Below are positions 7,246-15,901 of a DNA stretch of 15,901 bases, one piece after another. The stretch covers positions 1 to 15,901 of the forward strand of contig JBFFZZ010000043.1 of NCBI GenBank assembly GCA_041568335.1, in the 5' to 3' direction. The stretch comes from WVWW01 sp041568335 (GTDB taxonomy: Bacteria; Acidobacteriota; Polarisedimenticolia; Polarisedimenticolales; Polarisedimenticolaceae). The stretch's first letter is position 1. Each line of letters opens with the position of its first letter. The notes under the pieces are model-generated. The model ran no database searches, was not told the origin of the DNA, and was given only the letters and a program-made list of their open reading frames with translations. The position numbers were made by a program, and so were the translations under genes.

Positions 7246-7494
7246 ATGGGATCGCTGCGCTGCAAGCTGAGCGGTTGCGACTTGGATGACTGCGGGATCT
7301 GCCGCCGGTGCGGATCCGAGGACAAGGCCGCCCACGATTGGGCCGAGGCGGAGCGTGAGCGTCCCTGCTTCAAGTTGAAGCGTTGCACGCGGTGCGAGAC
7401 GACGACCGAGGTCCCGGACCACGACTGGGTGTCCAAACCCGGCCTCGTGGACGCGATCGATCTGGTCTGCTCGCGCTGCGGCTTCAAGCTCTAA
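7246..7494 (+). CDS. Small 10-cysteine zinc-ribbon-like protein with a 28-residue period
   Basis: The 82-residue protein has Cys at 6, 11, 16, 19, 22, 41, 47, 50, 75 and 78 and no signal peptide, so it is probably cytoplasmic. A C-x-R-C pair recurs at 19-22 (CRRCG), 47-50 (CTRCE) and 75-78 (CSRCG), exactly 28 residues apart. Each of the first two is followed by a His-Asp-Trp triplet (30-32 and 59-61). Cys pairs plus His are consistent with two or three bound zinc ions. I do not recognise a named family; similar CxxC...HxW patterns occur in uncharacterised zinc-ribbon proteins. A strong Shine-Dalgarno (AAGGAGA) puts GGAG 6 nt before ATG, which fixes the start. Its leader is almost the same as that of the next gene. 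A role in nucleic acid binding or protein contacts is speculation. Confidence 0.85.
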   Translation: MGSLRCKLSGCDLDDCGICRRCGSEDKAAHDWAEAERERPCFKLKRCTRCETTTEVPDHDWVSKPGLVDAIDLVCSRCGFKL

Positions 7495-7503
7495 GCCGCC
7501 TGC

Positions 7504-7509
7504 TATCCT
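7504..7509 (+). promoter_or_regulatory. -10-like TATCCT for the 7548 gene
   Basis: TATCCT lies 38 nt before ATG 7548 in the 53-nt gap after the zinc-ribbon gene. TTCAAG (7483-7488), inside the end of that gene, is a weak -35 candidate at 15-nt spacing. The start codon has its own Shine-Dalgarno, GGAG at 7538-7541. The gene may instead be co-transcribed from upstream. Confidence 0.35.
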
Positions 7510-7547
7510 TGATCGGGCGAGGGTCATGAGTTGAAAAGGAGAACCCG

Positions 7548-7991
7548 ATGCGCTGCTGTAGTCGATGGGTGGGTACGATCGTCGTCGTTTGTCTGGCGCT
7601 GGCAGGTGCGAGCGCGCTGGCCGGAGACCGCGAAGCCGTCGAGCGCGCGGTGCTCGATTATGTCGAGGCCGTGGAGCAGGGCAAGCCCGAGCTGATGCAA
7701 CGCGGGGTCCATCCGGAGCTTCACAAGTTCGGTTTTCATCGCCTTGACGGCGAGTACCGCAAGATCCCGATGACGTTCGACCAGCTCGTGGAGCTGGCCG
7801 CCACCATGAAGGCCGGAGGCCATGTACCCGAGGACGCCACGCACAAGGTGAAGATCTTCGAGGTCCTCGACAAGACCGCGGCCGTGAAGCTCACGGCGTT
7901 CTGGGGCATCGACTACATGCACCTCGCCAAGCAGGACGATGAGTGGAAGATCGTCCACGTGCTGTGGCAGTCCAGGCCGGAAGCGGACTGA
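7548..7991 (+). CDS. Exported NTF2-like protein (putative lumazine-binding family)
   Basis: The 147-residue product has a signal peptide (residues ~1-25, hydrophobic GTIVVVCLALAGASALAG). The mature part is an NTF2-like alpha+beta barrel of the putative lumazine-binding type. It starts with the helix DREAVERAVLDYVEAVEQGK, followed by ERG-type sequence around HPELHKFGF. The strands THKVKIFEVLDKTAAVKLTA, IDYMHLAKQDDEWKIVHVLW end the fold. In this family the barrel pocket often binds a small ligand or serves in protein pairing; no catalytic residues can be assigned here. A clear Shine-Dalgarno, AAAAGGAGA, puts GGAG 6 nt before ATG, confirming the start. It is the last of three same-strand genes and ends 9 nt before the stop of the convergent propeller gene. 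Confidence 0.87.
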   Translation: MRCCSRWVGTIVVVCLALAGASALAGDREAVERAVLDYVEAVEQGKPELMQRGVHPELHKFGFHRLDGEYRKIPMTFDQLVELAATMKAGGHVPEDATHKVKIFEVLDKTAAVKLTAFWGIDYMHLAKQDDEWKIVHVLWQSRPEAD

Positions 7992-8000
7992 CCGGGACGG

Positions 8001-9413
8001 CTACTCGGCCGAGATGTTGTAAAGGTAGCGGTCCCCCCGGAGGATGATCGTGTCGCCCACGATCGCCGGCGTCGCATTGAAGACGTCGTCGAGTTCGTTG
8101 CGCGCCAGGATCTCGAACTCGTCTCCCGTTCCGAAAACGATGCCGGATCCGTCTCGCGAGACACTGTAGACACGGTCCTTCACCGCCACGAGCGAGGCGT
8201 AGATGTCCTCGTAGCCATCGATGCGTTGCTGCTCGTAGCACGCCTTCCCGGTGGCCAGCTCGTAGCAGGAAAGGATGCCTGTGAACCGTTGGAAGAAGAA
8301 TACCTTGCCGTTCGCGAGCACCGCGGAGGGGACGTAGGACAGCCCCCTCTCCGTTTCCCAGCGCACGCGGTCCGTTCCCGTCAGGTCGCCCCGGGCGCCC
8401 GGATAGCGGATCGCCATACCGTGGGCGTCGCGCCAGCCGCTCATCACCCACACCGTCTCGCCGTCGGCCACCGGGGTCGGGACCACGTTGGGTCCCAGCC
8501 CCGAAACGGACCAGAGCTCCTTGCCGGAGGCCAGGTCGTAACCGACCACACGCGACCAGGCGCTGACCACGACGACGTCCTTCTCCCCGTCCCGGACAAC
8601 CAGCGGGGTCGACCACGACGTGCGCTCGTCGCGGGCAACGCGCCAGCGTTGCTCGCCGGTCTTCTTGTCCAGCGCCGTGATGAAGGAATCGCCCTCGTGA
8701 TCCCAGTTGATCACGATGAGACCGTCGTGGATCGTGGGTGAGGCACCCTCACCGAACTCGTTCCGCGTGGTCTGGATCCCGAACTGTTTCTCCCAGACGA
8801 CCTTGCCTTGCATGTCCAGGCAGTAGAGGCCGCGGGAGCCGAAGAAGGCCCAGACGTGCTCGCCGTCCGTGACGGGCGATGCGGAGACCTGGCTCGCCGT
8901 CGAATGTAGCGACTCGTGCGGCACCTCCTCGCGGACGACCGTGCTCCAGACACGCTTGCCCGATGCGAGGTCGTAAGCGCTGACCAGGAACCGGTGCACG
9001 TGGGTCGGCTTGACCCGCGGTGGCCGGCTGCGCCGCTGTTGCTGTTGTGACTGGCCCTTGGACGAACCGGATTGTTGCGAGGCAAGCAGGAGAGGCTTGT
9101 CCGGCGCCGTGCGACTCGTTTCCGCATCCGGATTCGCCTCGATCTGCTTGTCCGTCTTGACCGCGGACATCACGAAGATCCGGTTTCCCCATACTACGGG
9201 CGACGCGTGACCGGTTCCCTCGATCTCGACCTTCCAGCGGACGTTCTTGTCCTCGGCCCACGCGATCGGCGGATCGGCGCCGGGCGCCACACCGGTGTGC
9301 GCGGGTCCGCGGAACGACGGCCACGCGGCTGCCGACTCCGCGGCGTACGAGTTGCCCGCAGCGGGTAGGCAAAGCAAACCGACGAGCAGAAACACGATGC
9401 TTCGTCCGTGCAT
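8001..9413 (-). CDS. Exported PQQ-like beta-propeller protein
   Basis: The 470-residue product begins with a signal peptide (SIVFLLVGLLCLPAAGNSYA, residues ~5-24), then AAWPSFRGPAHTGVAPG, a common opening of PQQ-like propellers. Blades show the typical G-x-x-W / L-D-x-x-T-G pattern: YDLASGKRVWSTVV, LDMQGKVVWEKQFG, LDKKTGEQRWRVA, YDLASGKELWSVSG, YELATGKACYEQQR. A low-complexity Gln/Ser/Arg insert (about residues 112-135) interrupts the first blades. No quinoprotein dehydrogenase catalytic part or haem motif is present, so it is probably a periplasmic scaffold or binding protein rather than an enzyme. AGGAGG (9419-9424, minus strand) is ideally placed before ATG 9413. It is divergent from the kinase-propeller gene; a shared function with that sensor is possible but not shown. 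Confidence 0.9.
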   Translation of the reverse strand: MHGRSIVFLLVGLLCLPAAGNSYAAESAAAWPSFRGPAHTGVAPGADPPIAWAEDKNVRWKVEIEGTGHASPVVWGNRIFVMSAVKTDKQIEANPDAETSRTAPDKPLLLASQQSGSSKGQSQQQQRRSRPPRVKPTHVHRFLVSAYDLASGKRVWSTVVREEVPHESLHSTASQVSASPVTDGEHVWAFFGSRGLYCLDMQGKVVWEKQFGIQTTRNEFGEGASPTIHDGLIVINWDHEGDSFITALDKKTGEQRWRVARDERTSWSTPLVVRDGEKDVVVVSAWSRVVGYDLASGKELWSVSGLGPNVVPTPVADGETVWVMSGWRDAHGMAIRYPGARGDLTGTDRVRWETERGLSYVPSAVLANGKVFFFQRFTGILSCYELATGKACYEQQRIDGYEDIYASLVAVKDRVYSVSRDGSGIVFGTGDEFEILARNELDDVFNATPAIVGDTIILRGDRYLYNISAE

Positions 9414-9494
9414 GAAATCCTCCTGAGCAAAAGGGATTCCCGATTATCGTTCCAGCGGGCCCGACGACGCAAGATGACGTAGAATCTCTCTTCG
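9414..9494. promoter_or_regulatory. Divergent promoter region of the propeller gene and the kinase gene
   Basis: On the minus strand TTGCGT (9472-9467), 18 nt, GATAAT (9448-9443) is a fair sigma-70-type promoter. Downstream of it are the Shine-Dalgarno AGGAGG and ATG 9413. On the plus strand TAGAAT (9480-9485) ends 9 nt before ATG 9495, with no Shine-Dalgarno and no clear -35. The two starts are 81 nt apart, so joint regulation is possible. Confidence 0.55.
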
Positions 9495-12170
9495 ATGAGG
9501 CTGGAAGCGGGTCACCAACTCGGACCATACGAGATTCTCTCGGCGCTCGGCGCGGGTGGGATGGGTGAGGTTTACCGCGCCCGCGACACACGTCTCGGCC
9601 GCAACGTGGCGATCAAGATCCTGCCCCACGAAGTCGGCGCGAACCCCGATGCCTATGCACGGTTCGAGCGGGAGGCCAAGGCGGTCGCCGCCCTGTCGCA
9701 CCCGAACATCCTGGCGATCCACGATTTCGGCCAGCACGACGGGACGGCCTACGCCGTGGTCGAGCTGCTCGAGGGCGAGACGCTGCGCGAGGCGCTGTTG
9801 CCGGGTCCCCTACCGCAACGCAAGGCGATCGACTTCGCGCGGCAGACGGCGCGCGGGCTCGGCGCGGCGCACGACGGCGGCGTCGTCCACCGCGATCTGA
9901 AACCGGAGAACCTGTTCGTCACGCGCGACGGCCGGGTCAAGATCCTCGACTTCGGTCTGGCGCGAACGGCGGCCGAGCAGAGCGACGACGCGCAGGAGGA
10001 CACGCCGACGCACACGCATCTGACCGGACCCGGAACGGTGCTCGGTACGATCAACTACATGTCCCCCGAGCAAGCGCGCGGGGAGCCTGCCGGTCCGTCG
10101 TCGGACATCTTCTCGCTCGGCTCCGTGCTGTACGAGATGTTGACCGGCAACCGGCCGTTCGAGCGCGAGACCGCGCCGGAGACGATGACCGCGATCCTGC
10201 GAGAGGATCCGCCGGAGGTTTCCTCGGCTGACGTCTCACCGGGTGTGCAGCGCATCGTTCAGCGCTGTCTCGAGAAACGACCCGAGGAACGGTTCCATTC
10301 GGCGGTCGACTTGGCCTTCGCACTGGAGACGTCGTCGGGTGTCTCGACGGGCGTGCATCCGATCGCGGCTGTGGCGCCGGCGAGAAAAGAGACTAGGTTC
10401 GCCTGGTGGGCGGTTGCGGCGGCCCTCGTTCTCGGCTTGGCGGCGGGCGCGCTCGTGACGCGAAGCTTCCGAAGCTCGCCCACCCTGCCGCCCGTCAAGA
10501 TTTCGCCGATCTCATTCTCCGGCTACGATTTGAATCCTGCCGCGTCTTCCGACGGTCGCACCGTCGCCTTCGCGACACGGCGGGCCGGTGCGTGGGGCAT
10601 CTGGGTGAAGCAGCTTCAGGGTGGAGGCGAGGCCGCGCTCACGAGCGGCGACGACAATTTCCCGCGTTTCTCGCCGGACGGCTCGGCGGTCCTGTTCGCG
10701 CGATTCGAGGGCGACAAGACGTCGATCTTCCGTGTACCGCTGGTCGGCGGCGAGCCGCGCAAGTTGATCGACGACGCCGTGGAGGCGGACTGGTCGCCGG
10801 ACGGCTCGCAAGTCGTGTTCGTGCGTTCGAGCGGGACCGACAGCACGGTTCTGACAGCCAACGCCGACGGCAGCGAAGAGCGCGTGCTCGCGGACCTTCC
10901 GGCCAACGCGGTGCTGACGCCGCGCTGGTCTCCGGACGGAAGCACGATCGCTTTTCGCACGACGCCGTCGGGCAACAACATCTTCAAGGAGCTCAAGCTG
11001 ATCGATGTCGAGACGGGCGAGATCACGGATCTCTTGCCGCACCGGCCCTGCCTCTCCGGACTGGCCTGGTCGGGAGACCATCTCGTTTTCGCCTGGAGCG
11101 AAGACCTGCTGGCGGGCCTGGCCAGCAGTGCGGCGCGCATGTCGATGCAGGACGTGAAGACCGGGCGGACCAAGGACCTTTTCTGGACGCGCGACACCTT
11201 GTTGCTCCAGGTCGGTACGCGGATCGACGTGGCCGGCCCCGGCAAGCTCGTTTACTCGACCATCCATACGGCACAGAGCTTACGTGAGGTCTCCTTGAAG
11301 GGCAGCCGCGCAACGGACGACCACCGGACCCTGACCTCGGGCAGCAGCGTCGATCGCCAGCCGGTTTATTCCCCTGACGGCGGCACGATCCTCTTCTCGT
11401 CGAATCGCGGCGGGAACCTGGATTTGTGGACGATCGACACGAAAACCGGCAGCGTGCAACAGTTGACCGATGACGAGGCGCGCGACTGGGACCCCGCCTA
11501 CAGCCCCGATGGCCGCAAGATCCTGTGGAGCTCGGATCGCGGCGGGAACCTCGAGATCTGGATGGCCAACGCCGACGGGAGCGGCGCTACGAGAGTCTCC
11601 AATGACGGGATGGATGCGGAGAACCCCGGAGCCACGCCGGATGGCGAGTGGATCATCTACATGACCTCCAATCCCGATCATCCCGGCATGTGGAAGGTCC
11701 GCGTCGACGGCAGCGAGGCCTTGCAGATCTACGACGGTTCCGCGTTCATCCCCGAGTTCTCACCGGACGGACGCTACATCGCCTACAACGTGCCGGCGGG
11801 GTCGAACGTCAACCGGATGATGATCCTCGATATCGAATCAGGCGAGTCCCGAATTTTCGGCGATCTCGCGCGGAGCCAAAACTACGTCTCGGGGGCCGAC
11901 GGACGCGCGCGCTGGTTCTCGGACGGCAAGAAGATCGCGTTCGTCGCCGCCGACGGCAATCAGATCGGCGTGATGGTGCAGGACTTCGTGCCCGGCCGTG
12001 ACACGACGTCCACGCGACGGAAGCTCGCCGGTTTCGAGCCGGAGTGGATGGTCGAGTCGTTCGACATCTCCCCCGATGACGAGCGCATCGTGCTCTCGCG
12101 CATCCGACCGGGCGGAACGGTCGTGCTGGCGGAAAACGTCCCCCACGTGACACCGCCGCGCGGTAAATAG
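9495..12170 (+). CDS. Membrane Ser/Thr protein kinase with C-terminal PD40/TolB-like beta-propeller
   Basis: The 891-residue protein is a complete one-pass receptor kinase. Residues ~11-275 are a Hanks-type kinase with glycine loop GAGGMGEVY (19-27), catalytic Lys in VAIKIL (~41), HRDLKPEN (132-139), DFGLA (152-156) and MSPEQA in the P+1 region. A single membrane segment (residues ~302-322, AVAAALVLGLAAGALV) follows. The outer ~560 residues contain at least eight WSPDG/YSPDG-type PD40 repeats, such as RFSPDGSAVLFA, WSPDGSQVVFV, YSPDGGTILFSSNRGG, YSPDGRKILWSSDRGG and FSPDGRYIAY. These build one or two six- to eight-bladed propellers that likely sense a ligand or partner in the periplasm. All catalytic residues are present, so it should be an active kinase; targets are unknown. 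The start has no Shine-Dalgarno but has TAGAAT 9 nt upstream. Its stop lies 5 nt from the convergent remnant. Confidence 0.95.
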   Translation: MRLEAGHQLGPYEILSALGAGGMGEVYRARDTRLGRNVAIKILPHEVGANPDAYARFEREAKAVAALSHPNILAIHDFGQHDGTAYAVVELLEGETLREALLPGPLPQRKAIDFARQTARGLGAAHDGGVVHRDLKPENLFVTRDGRVKILDFGLARTAAEQSDDAQEDTPTHTHLTGPGTVLGTINYMSPEQARGEPAGPSSDIFSLGSVLYEMLTGNRPFERETAPETMTAILREDPPEVSSADVSPGVQRIVQRCLEKRPEERFHSAVDLAFALETSSGVSTGVHPIAAVAPARKETRFAWWAVAAALVLGLAAGALVTRSFRSSPTLPPVKISPISFSGYDLNPAASSDGRTVAFATRRAGAWGIWVKQLQGGGEAALTSGDDNFPRFSPDGSAVLFARFEGDKTSIFRVPLVGGEPRKLIDDAVEADWSPDGSQVVFVRSSGTDSTVLTANADGSEERVLADLPANAVLTPRWSPDGSTIAFRTTPSGNNIFKELKLIDVETGEITDLLPHRPCLSGLAWSGDHLVFAWSEDLLAGLASSAARMSMQDVKTGRTKDLFWTRDTLLLQVGTRIDVAGPGKLVYSTIHTAQSLREVSLKGSRATDDHRTLTSGSSVDRQPVYSPDGGTILFSSNRGGNLDLWTIDTKTGSVQQLTDDEARDWDPAYSPDGRKILWSSDRGGNLEIWMANADGSGATRVSNDGMDAENPGATPDGEWIIYMTSNPDHPGMWKVRVDGSEALQIYDGSAFIPEFSPDGRYIAYNVPAGSNVNRMMILDIESGESRIFGDLARSQNYVSGADGRARWFSDGKKIAFVAADGNQIGVMVQDFVPGRDTTSTRRKLAGFEPEWMVESFDISPDDERIVLSRIRPGGTVVLAENVPHVTPPRGK

Positions 12171-12174
12171 CGGG

Positions 12175-12580
12175 TCAGGGCAGGACCATGTCCCGTCCCG
12201 GAACCTCGTTCGGGCCGCCGGAGACCCAGCTCCCGACCGGGCAGGCCGGCCGCACGAGATACCACAGACCCTCGCCTTGCACCGGCGTTTCGAAGGTGGC
12301 CAGATCCCGGCCGATAAAGGTCGAGGTGGCGTGGACGACGACCGATACTCAACGTGCCGTTGAACGCAAGGTGACCGGAGTTGTTGATGAACGGTTCCTC
12401 GAGCGCGTTGTAGTTCACGCCGGCGGCCTCGACGGCCGCCTCTTCCCCACCGCGTGCCGCTTCGGTCAAGGCGATCGAACCGATGGACGTGATCGGGTCA
12501 TAGTCCCACATCGAGCGGGACTCTTCGGTGAGGATCGTCGTCAGCAGCGTGCCGTCCAGACTTCCCCCTGACGAGCTTCA
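12175..12580 (-). pseudogene. Frameshifted 3' remnant of a secreted NxxGxxAF-repeat protein
   Basis: On the minus strand two frames carry recognisable protein. From about 12577 to 12353 one frame reads LDGTLLTTILTEESRSMWDY, continues through GVNYNALEEPFINNSG and ends HLAFNGTL. FINNSGHLAF fits the NxxGxxAF tandem repeat of acidobacterial secreted proteins. After about 12350 this frame loses sense. The neighbouring frame, open from a TGA at 12349-12351 to the TGA at 12175-12177, reads HATSTFIGRDLATFETPVQG, then GLWYLVRPACPVGSWVSGG. That is a terminal module like the one ending the gene at 1-1949. A stop at 12578-12580 closes the upper frame, and no start codon, signal peptide or earlier repeats remain. 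So this is either a decayed gene end or two joined fragments. The rest of the 12171-12668 interval outside these frames shows no gene that I can support. Confidence 0.7.
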
Positions 12581-12654
12581 TGCACCCCGAAAACGGGTCG
12601 TTTGCCAAGGACCTGCCGGGGTTCTCCGCGGATTCACCGTTCGCGGCCCCGTGG

Positions 12655-12660
12655 TAAGCT
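12655..12660 (+). promoter_or_regulatory. -10-like TAAGCT for the symporter operon
   Basis: TAAGCT ends 8 nt before ATG 12669, with no Shine-Dalgarno in between. Transcription starting about 7-8 nt after the box would begin at the start codon. TTCACC (12633-12638) at 16-nt spacing is a weak -35 candidate. Confidence 0.45.
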
Positions 12661-12668
12661 CCCGGCCG

Positions 12669-12994
12669 ATGCCGGACGCGAGTTCGCCCCAGAAAACGAA
12701 CATCGATGTTCGTGATCCCCGCGTCGCCGCGGCCATTCACCGCTACTGGCGCAAGAACCTGCGGGTGATGGCGGCCTGCCTGATCGTCTGGGCCGTTGCC
12801 GGTCTGGGTTGCGGCGTCCTGTTCGCGGACACGTTGAACCGATTTCATCTCGGGGGCTTCCCGTTGGGCTTCTGGTTCGCCCAGCAGGGCTCCATCATCA
12901 CGTTCGTCATGCTGATCCTGATTTACGGGCTGGTGCTCAACCGGTTGGACGCCGAGCATCACCGGGAGCTGGAACGGATCCGGGCCTCGAATTC

Positions 12995-12998
<4 letters not shown>
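12669..12998 (+). CDS. DUF4212 family small subunit of a sodium:solute symporter
   Basis: The 109-residue protein matches the DUF4212 family over its length. A polar N-terminus leads to HRYWRKNLRVMAACLIVWAV, then FADTLNRFHLGGFPLGFWFAQ and FVMLILIYGLVLNRLDAEH. It has two membrane segments, residues ~34-54 and ~78-96, and an Arg-rich C-terminus. In known cases the gene lies directly before a VC_2705-type sodium:solute symporter, as here, and is thought to be its small subunit. The frame is open further upstream, but ATG 12669 is chosen because it gives the family's usual length and lies 8 nt after TAAGCT. The stop codon overlaps the next gene's start (ATGA, 12995-12998), which indicates translational coupling. 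Confidence 0.92.
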
Positions 12999-14826
<1,828 letters not shown>

Positions 14827-14830
<4 letters not shown>

Positions 14831-15901
14831 TCGTCGATCTTGCGGACGGCGCGGAGACCGATGGACTGATTGACGGTGTCGGGACGCGTGTTGCTTCGGA
14901 ACGACGAGCGGGTCAGCTGGACGCTCTTGTCCCAGCCGCCTCCGCGGGCAATCCGGGATGGCGTGCCGCCAGGGATCTTGCGGTAGCCGTCTCCCGGATC
15001 GACATTCCGATGGTACGGGCTACGGTAGTAATCCCGGCACCATTCGGACACGTTGCCCAGCATGTTGTGCAGGCCGAACGGGTTGGCGCGGAGCGATCCC
15101 ACCTCGGCGTGGATCCCGTGGCCGTCGTCGAGCCATTCCTCGTAGCGCCACGTCGGCCGACCGCCGTTGTTCTTGAGAAACAGATCCTGGATGTTCACGG
15201 CGCCGCGAAGCGTCTCACGAGTTTTTCCGGTCCACCACGGCGTCGTCGTTCCCGCTCGCGCCGCGTACTCCCACTGGGATTCCGTCGGCAGGGAAAGGCC
15301 CAGCCTTAACATCGTTTCGTTCGCGTCGTACCAGTTGACCATCTCGACCGGGTGGTTGGCGGTCGTCTCCTGCCCCGTGACCAGGCCGCCGATCGCGTGA
15401 CGGCTGGGATTCTTGCCCGTGAAGAGGAGCCACTGACCCTGGGTCGTCTCGTACTTCGACATGAAGAAAGGATCGAGCGTGACCTGCATGATCCGGTTCT
15501 CGCGACGCGACGCCAAGGGGTCGTAGTTGCGCCCAGCCGGGTCGTCGGATTGCGCGCCCATCCAGAACGTCCCGCCGGGAATCAGCACGAAGACCATGCC
15601 GGTCGAATCGCCGATGATCCAGCGGTTGTCGGCATCAGGGTCCGGGTTCGGCAACGGCCGCTCCCCGCTCGCGGGATGCCAGAACTCCCAGAGACCCGTG
15701 CGCGGATCGAGATCCAGCGGGATCAGACCGAGCTGGGGTTTCAGCTCGAGCCCGGTGTAGACCGGGCTCGCGGCGATCGACTCCTCGGCGCGGTTCCAGG
15801 CCTGCGCGACTTCCGCGCCGGAAACGGTGCGCTCGGTGATCGTCCGGGCATGGTCCAACCGCTGTCGAACGCTCGCCAGGGTCCCGACGAACGGATCGGG
15901 A
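14827..15901 (-). CDS. FGE-sulfatase (SUMF1/PvdO) domain protein, N-terminus outside window, probably a kinase fusion
   Basis: The frame is open to the window edge, so only the last ~358 residues are seen. A helical part (RQRLDHARTITERTV, AWNRAEESIAA) leads to GLELKPQLGLIPLDLDPRTG and LWEFWHPASG, a linker usual in Ser/Thr kinases with a C-terminal FGE domain. The FGE-like fold follows: LIPGGTFWMGAQSDDP, FMSKYETTQGQW, LSLPTESQWEYAARAG, GNVSEWCRDYY and the ending RGGGWDKS...RSSFRS...IGLRAVR. True formylglycine-generating enzymes carry two Cys in the last motif. Here that motif has none, so sulfatase activation is unlikely and a binding or other enzymatic role (as in PvdO/EgtB relatives) is possible. 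A TTG at 15858 is the first possible in-frame start here, but sequence similarity to the linker continues upstream, so the real start is beyond the edge. Confidence 0.9.

Overview
The window is GC-rich, almost fully coding DNA from a Gram-negative-type bacterium. It carries a Ser/Thr kinase with a C-terminal PD40/TolB-like propeller, the remains of a second kinase of the TPR-tailed type, a sulfatase-modifying-factor (FGE-fold) protein of the kind often fused to kinases, a PQQ-type propeller, and secreted Cys-rich and NxxGxxAF-repeat proteins. This mix resembles Acidobacteriota (Thermoanaerobaculia or Polarisedimenticolia-like), but that placement is inference from gene content, not a database result. 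There are no rRNA or tRNA genes, CRISPR array, insertion sequence or phage gene that I can support.

Layout. 1-1949 (+) is the 3' part of a secreted Cys-rich protein, followed by a likely terminator. 2022-4907 (-) is a secreted fusion of a D-glutamate-deacylase-like amidohydrolase and a serine beta-lactamase/D-aminopeptidase-like domain. A divergent promoter built on an inverted repeat separates it from 4959-5298 (+), a kinase gene that has lost its whole middle. 5295-5966 and 5976-6446 (-) form a small operon: a DUF188 (YaiI/YqxD) PIN-like protein, then a DsbA/kappa-GST-like 2-hydroxychromene-2-carboxylate isomerase family protein. 6516-7991 (+) holds three small genes: a secreted TPR-like protein, a 10-cysteine zinc-ribbon-like protein and a secreted NTF2-like protein. 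8001-9413 (-) is an exported PQQ-like propeller. It is divergent from 9495-12170 (+), the kinase-PD40 receptor. 12175-12580 (-) is a frameshifted remnant of a secreted repeat protein. 12669-14830 (+) is a two-gene sodium:solute symporter operon (DUF4212 small subunit plus large subunit, overlapping ATGA). 14827 to the window end (-) is the C-terminal part of a protein with an FGE-sulfatase domain, probably a kinase fusion.

The genes do not form one pathway. Common themes are signalling (three kinase-related loci), export (at least six proteins with a signal peptide or secreted-type sequence) and cell-surface or periplasmic metabolism.

The most interesting pattern is in the start regions. Six genes without a Shine-Dalgarno sequence have a TANNNT -10-like box only 6-10 nt before the start codon, as expected for leaderless mRNAs. 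The genes with a good Shine-Dalgarno have their TANNNT box 20 nt or more upstream. Two gene remnants with internal loss, a two-enzyme fusion and a 28-residue-period cysteine protein are the other points worth a second look. I did not find a clearly new multi-gene defence or mobile system.
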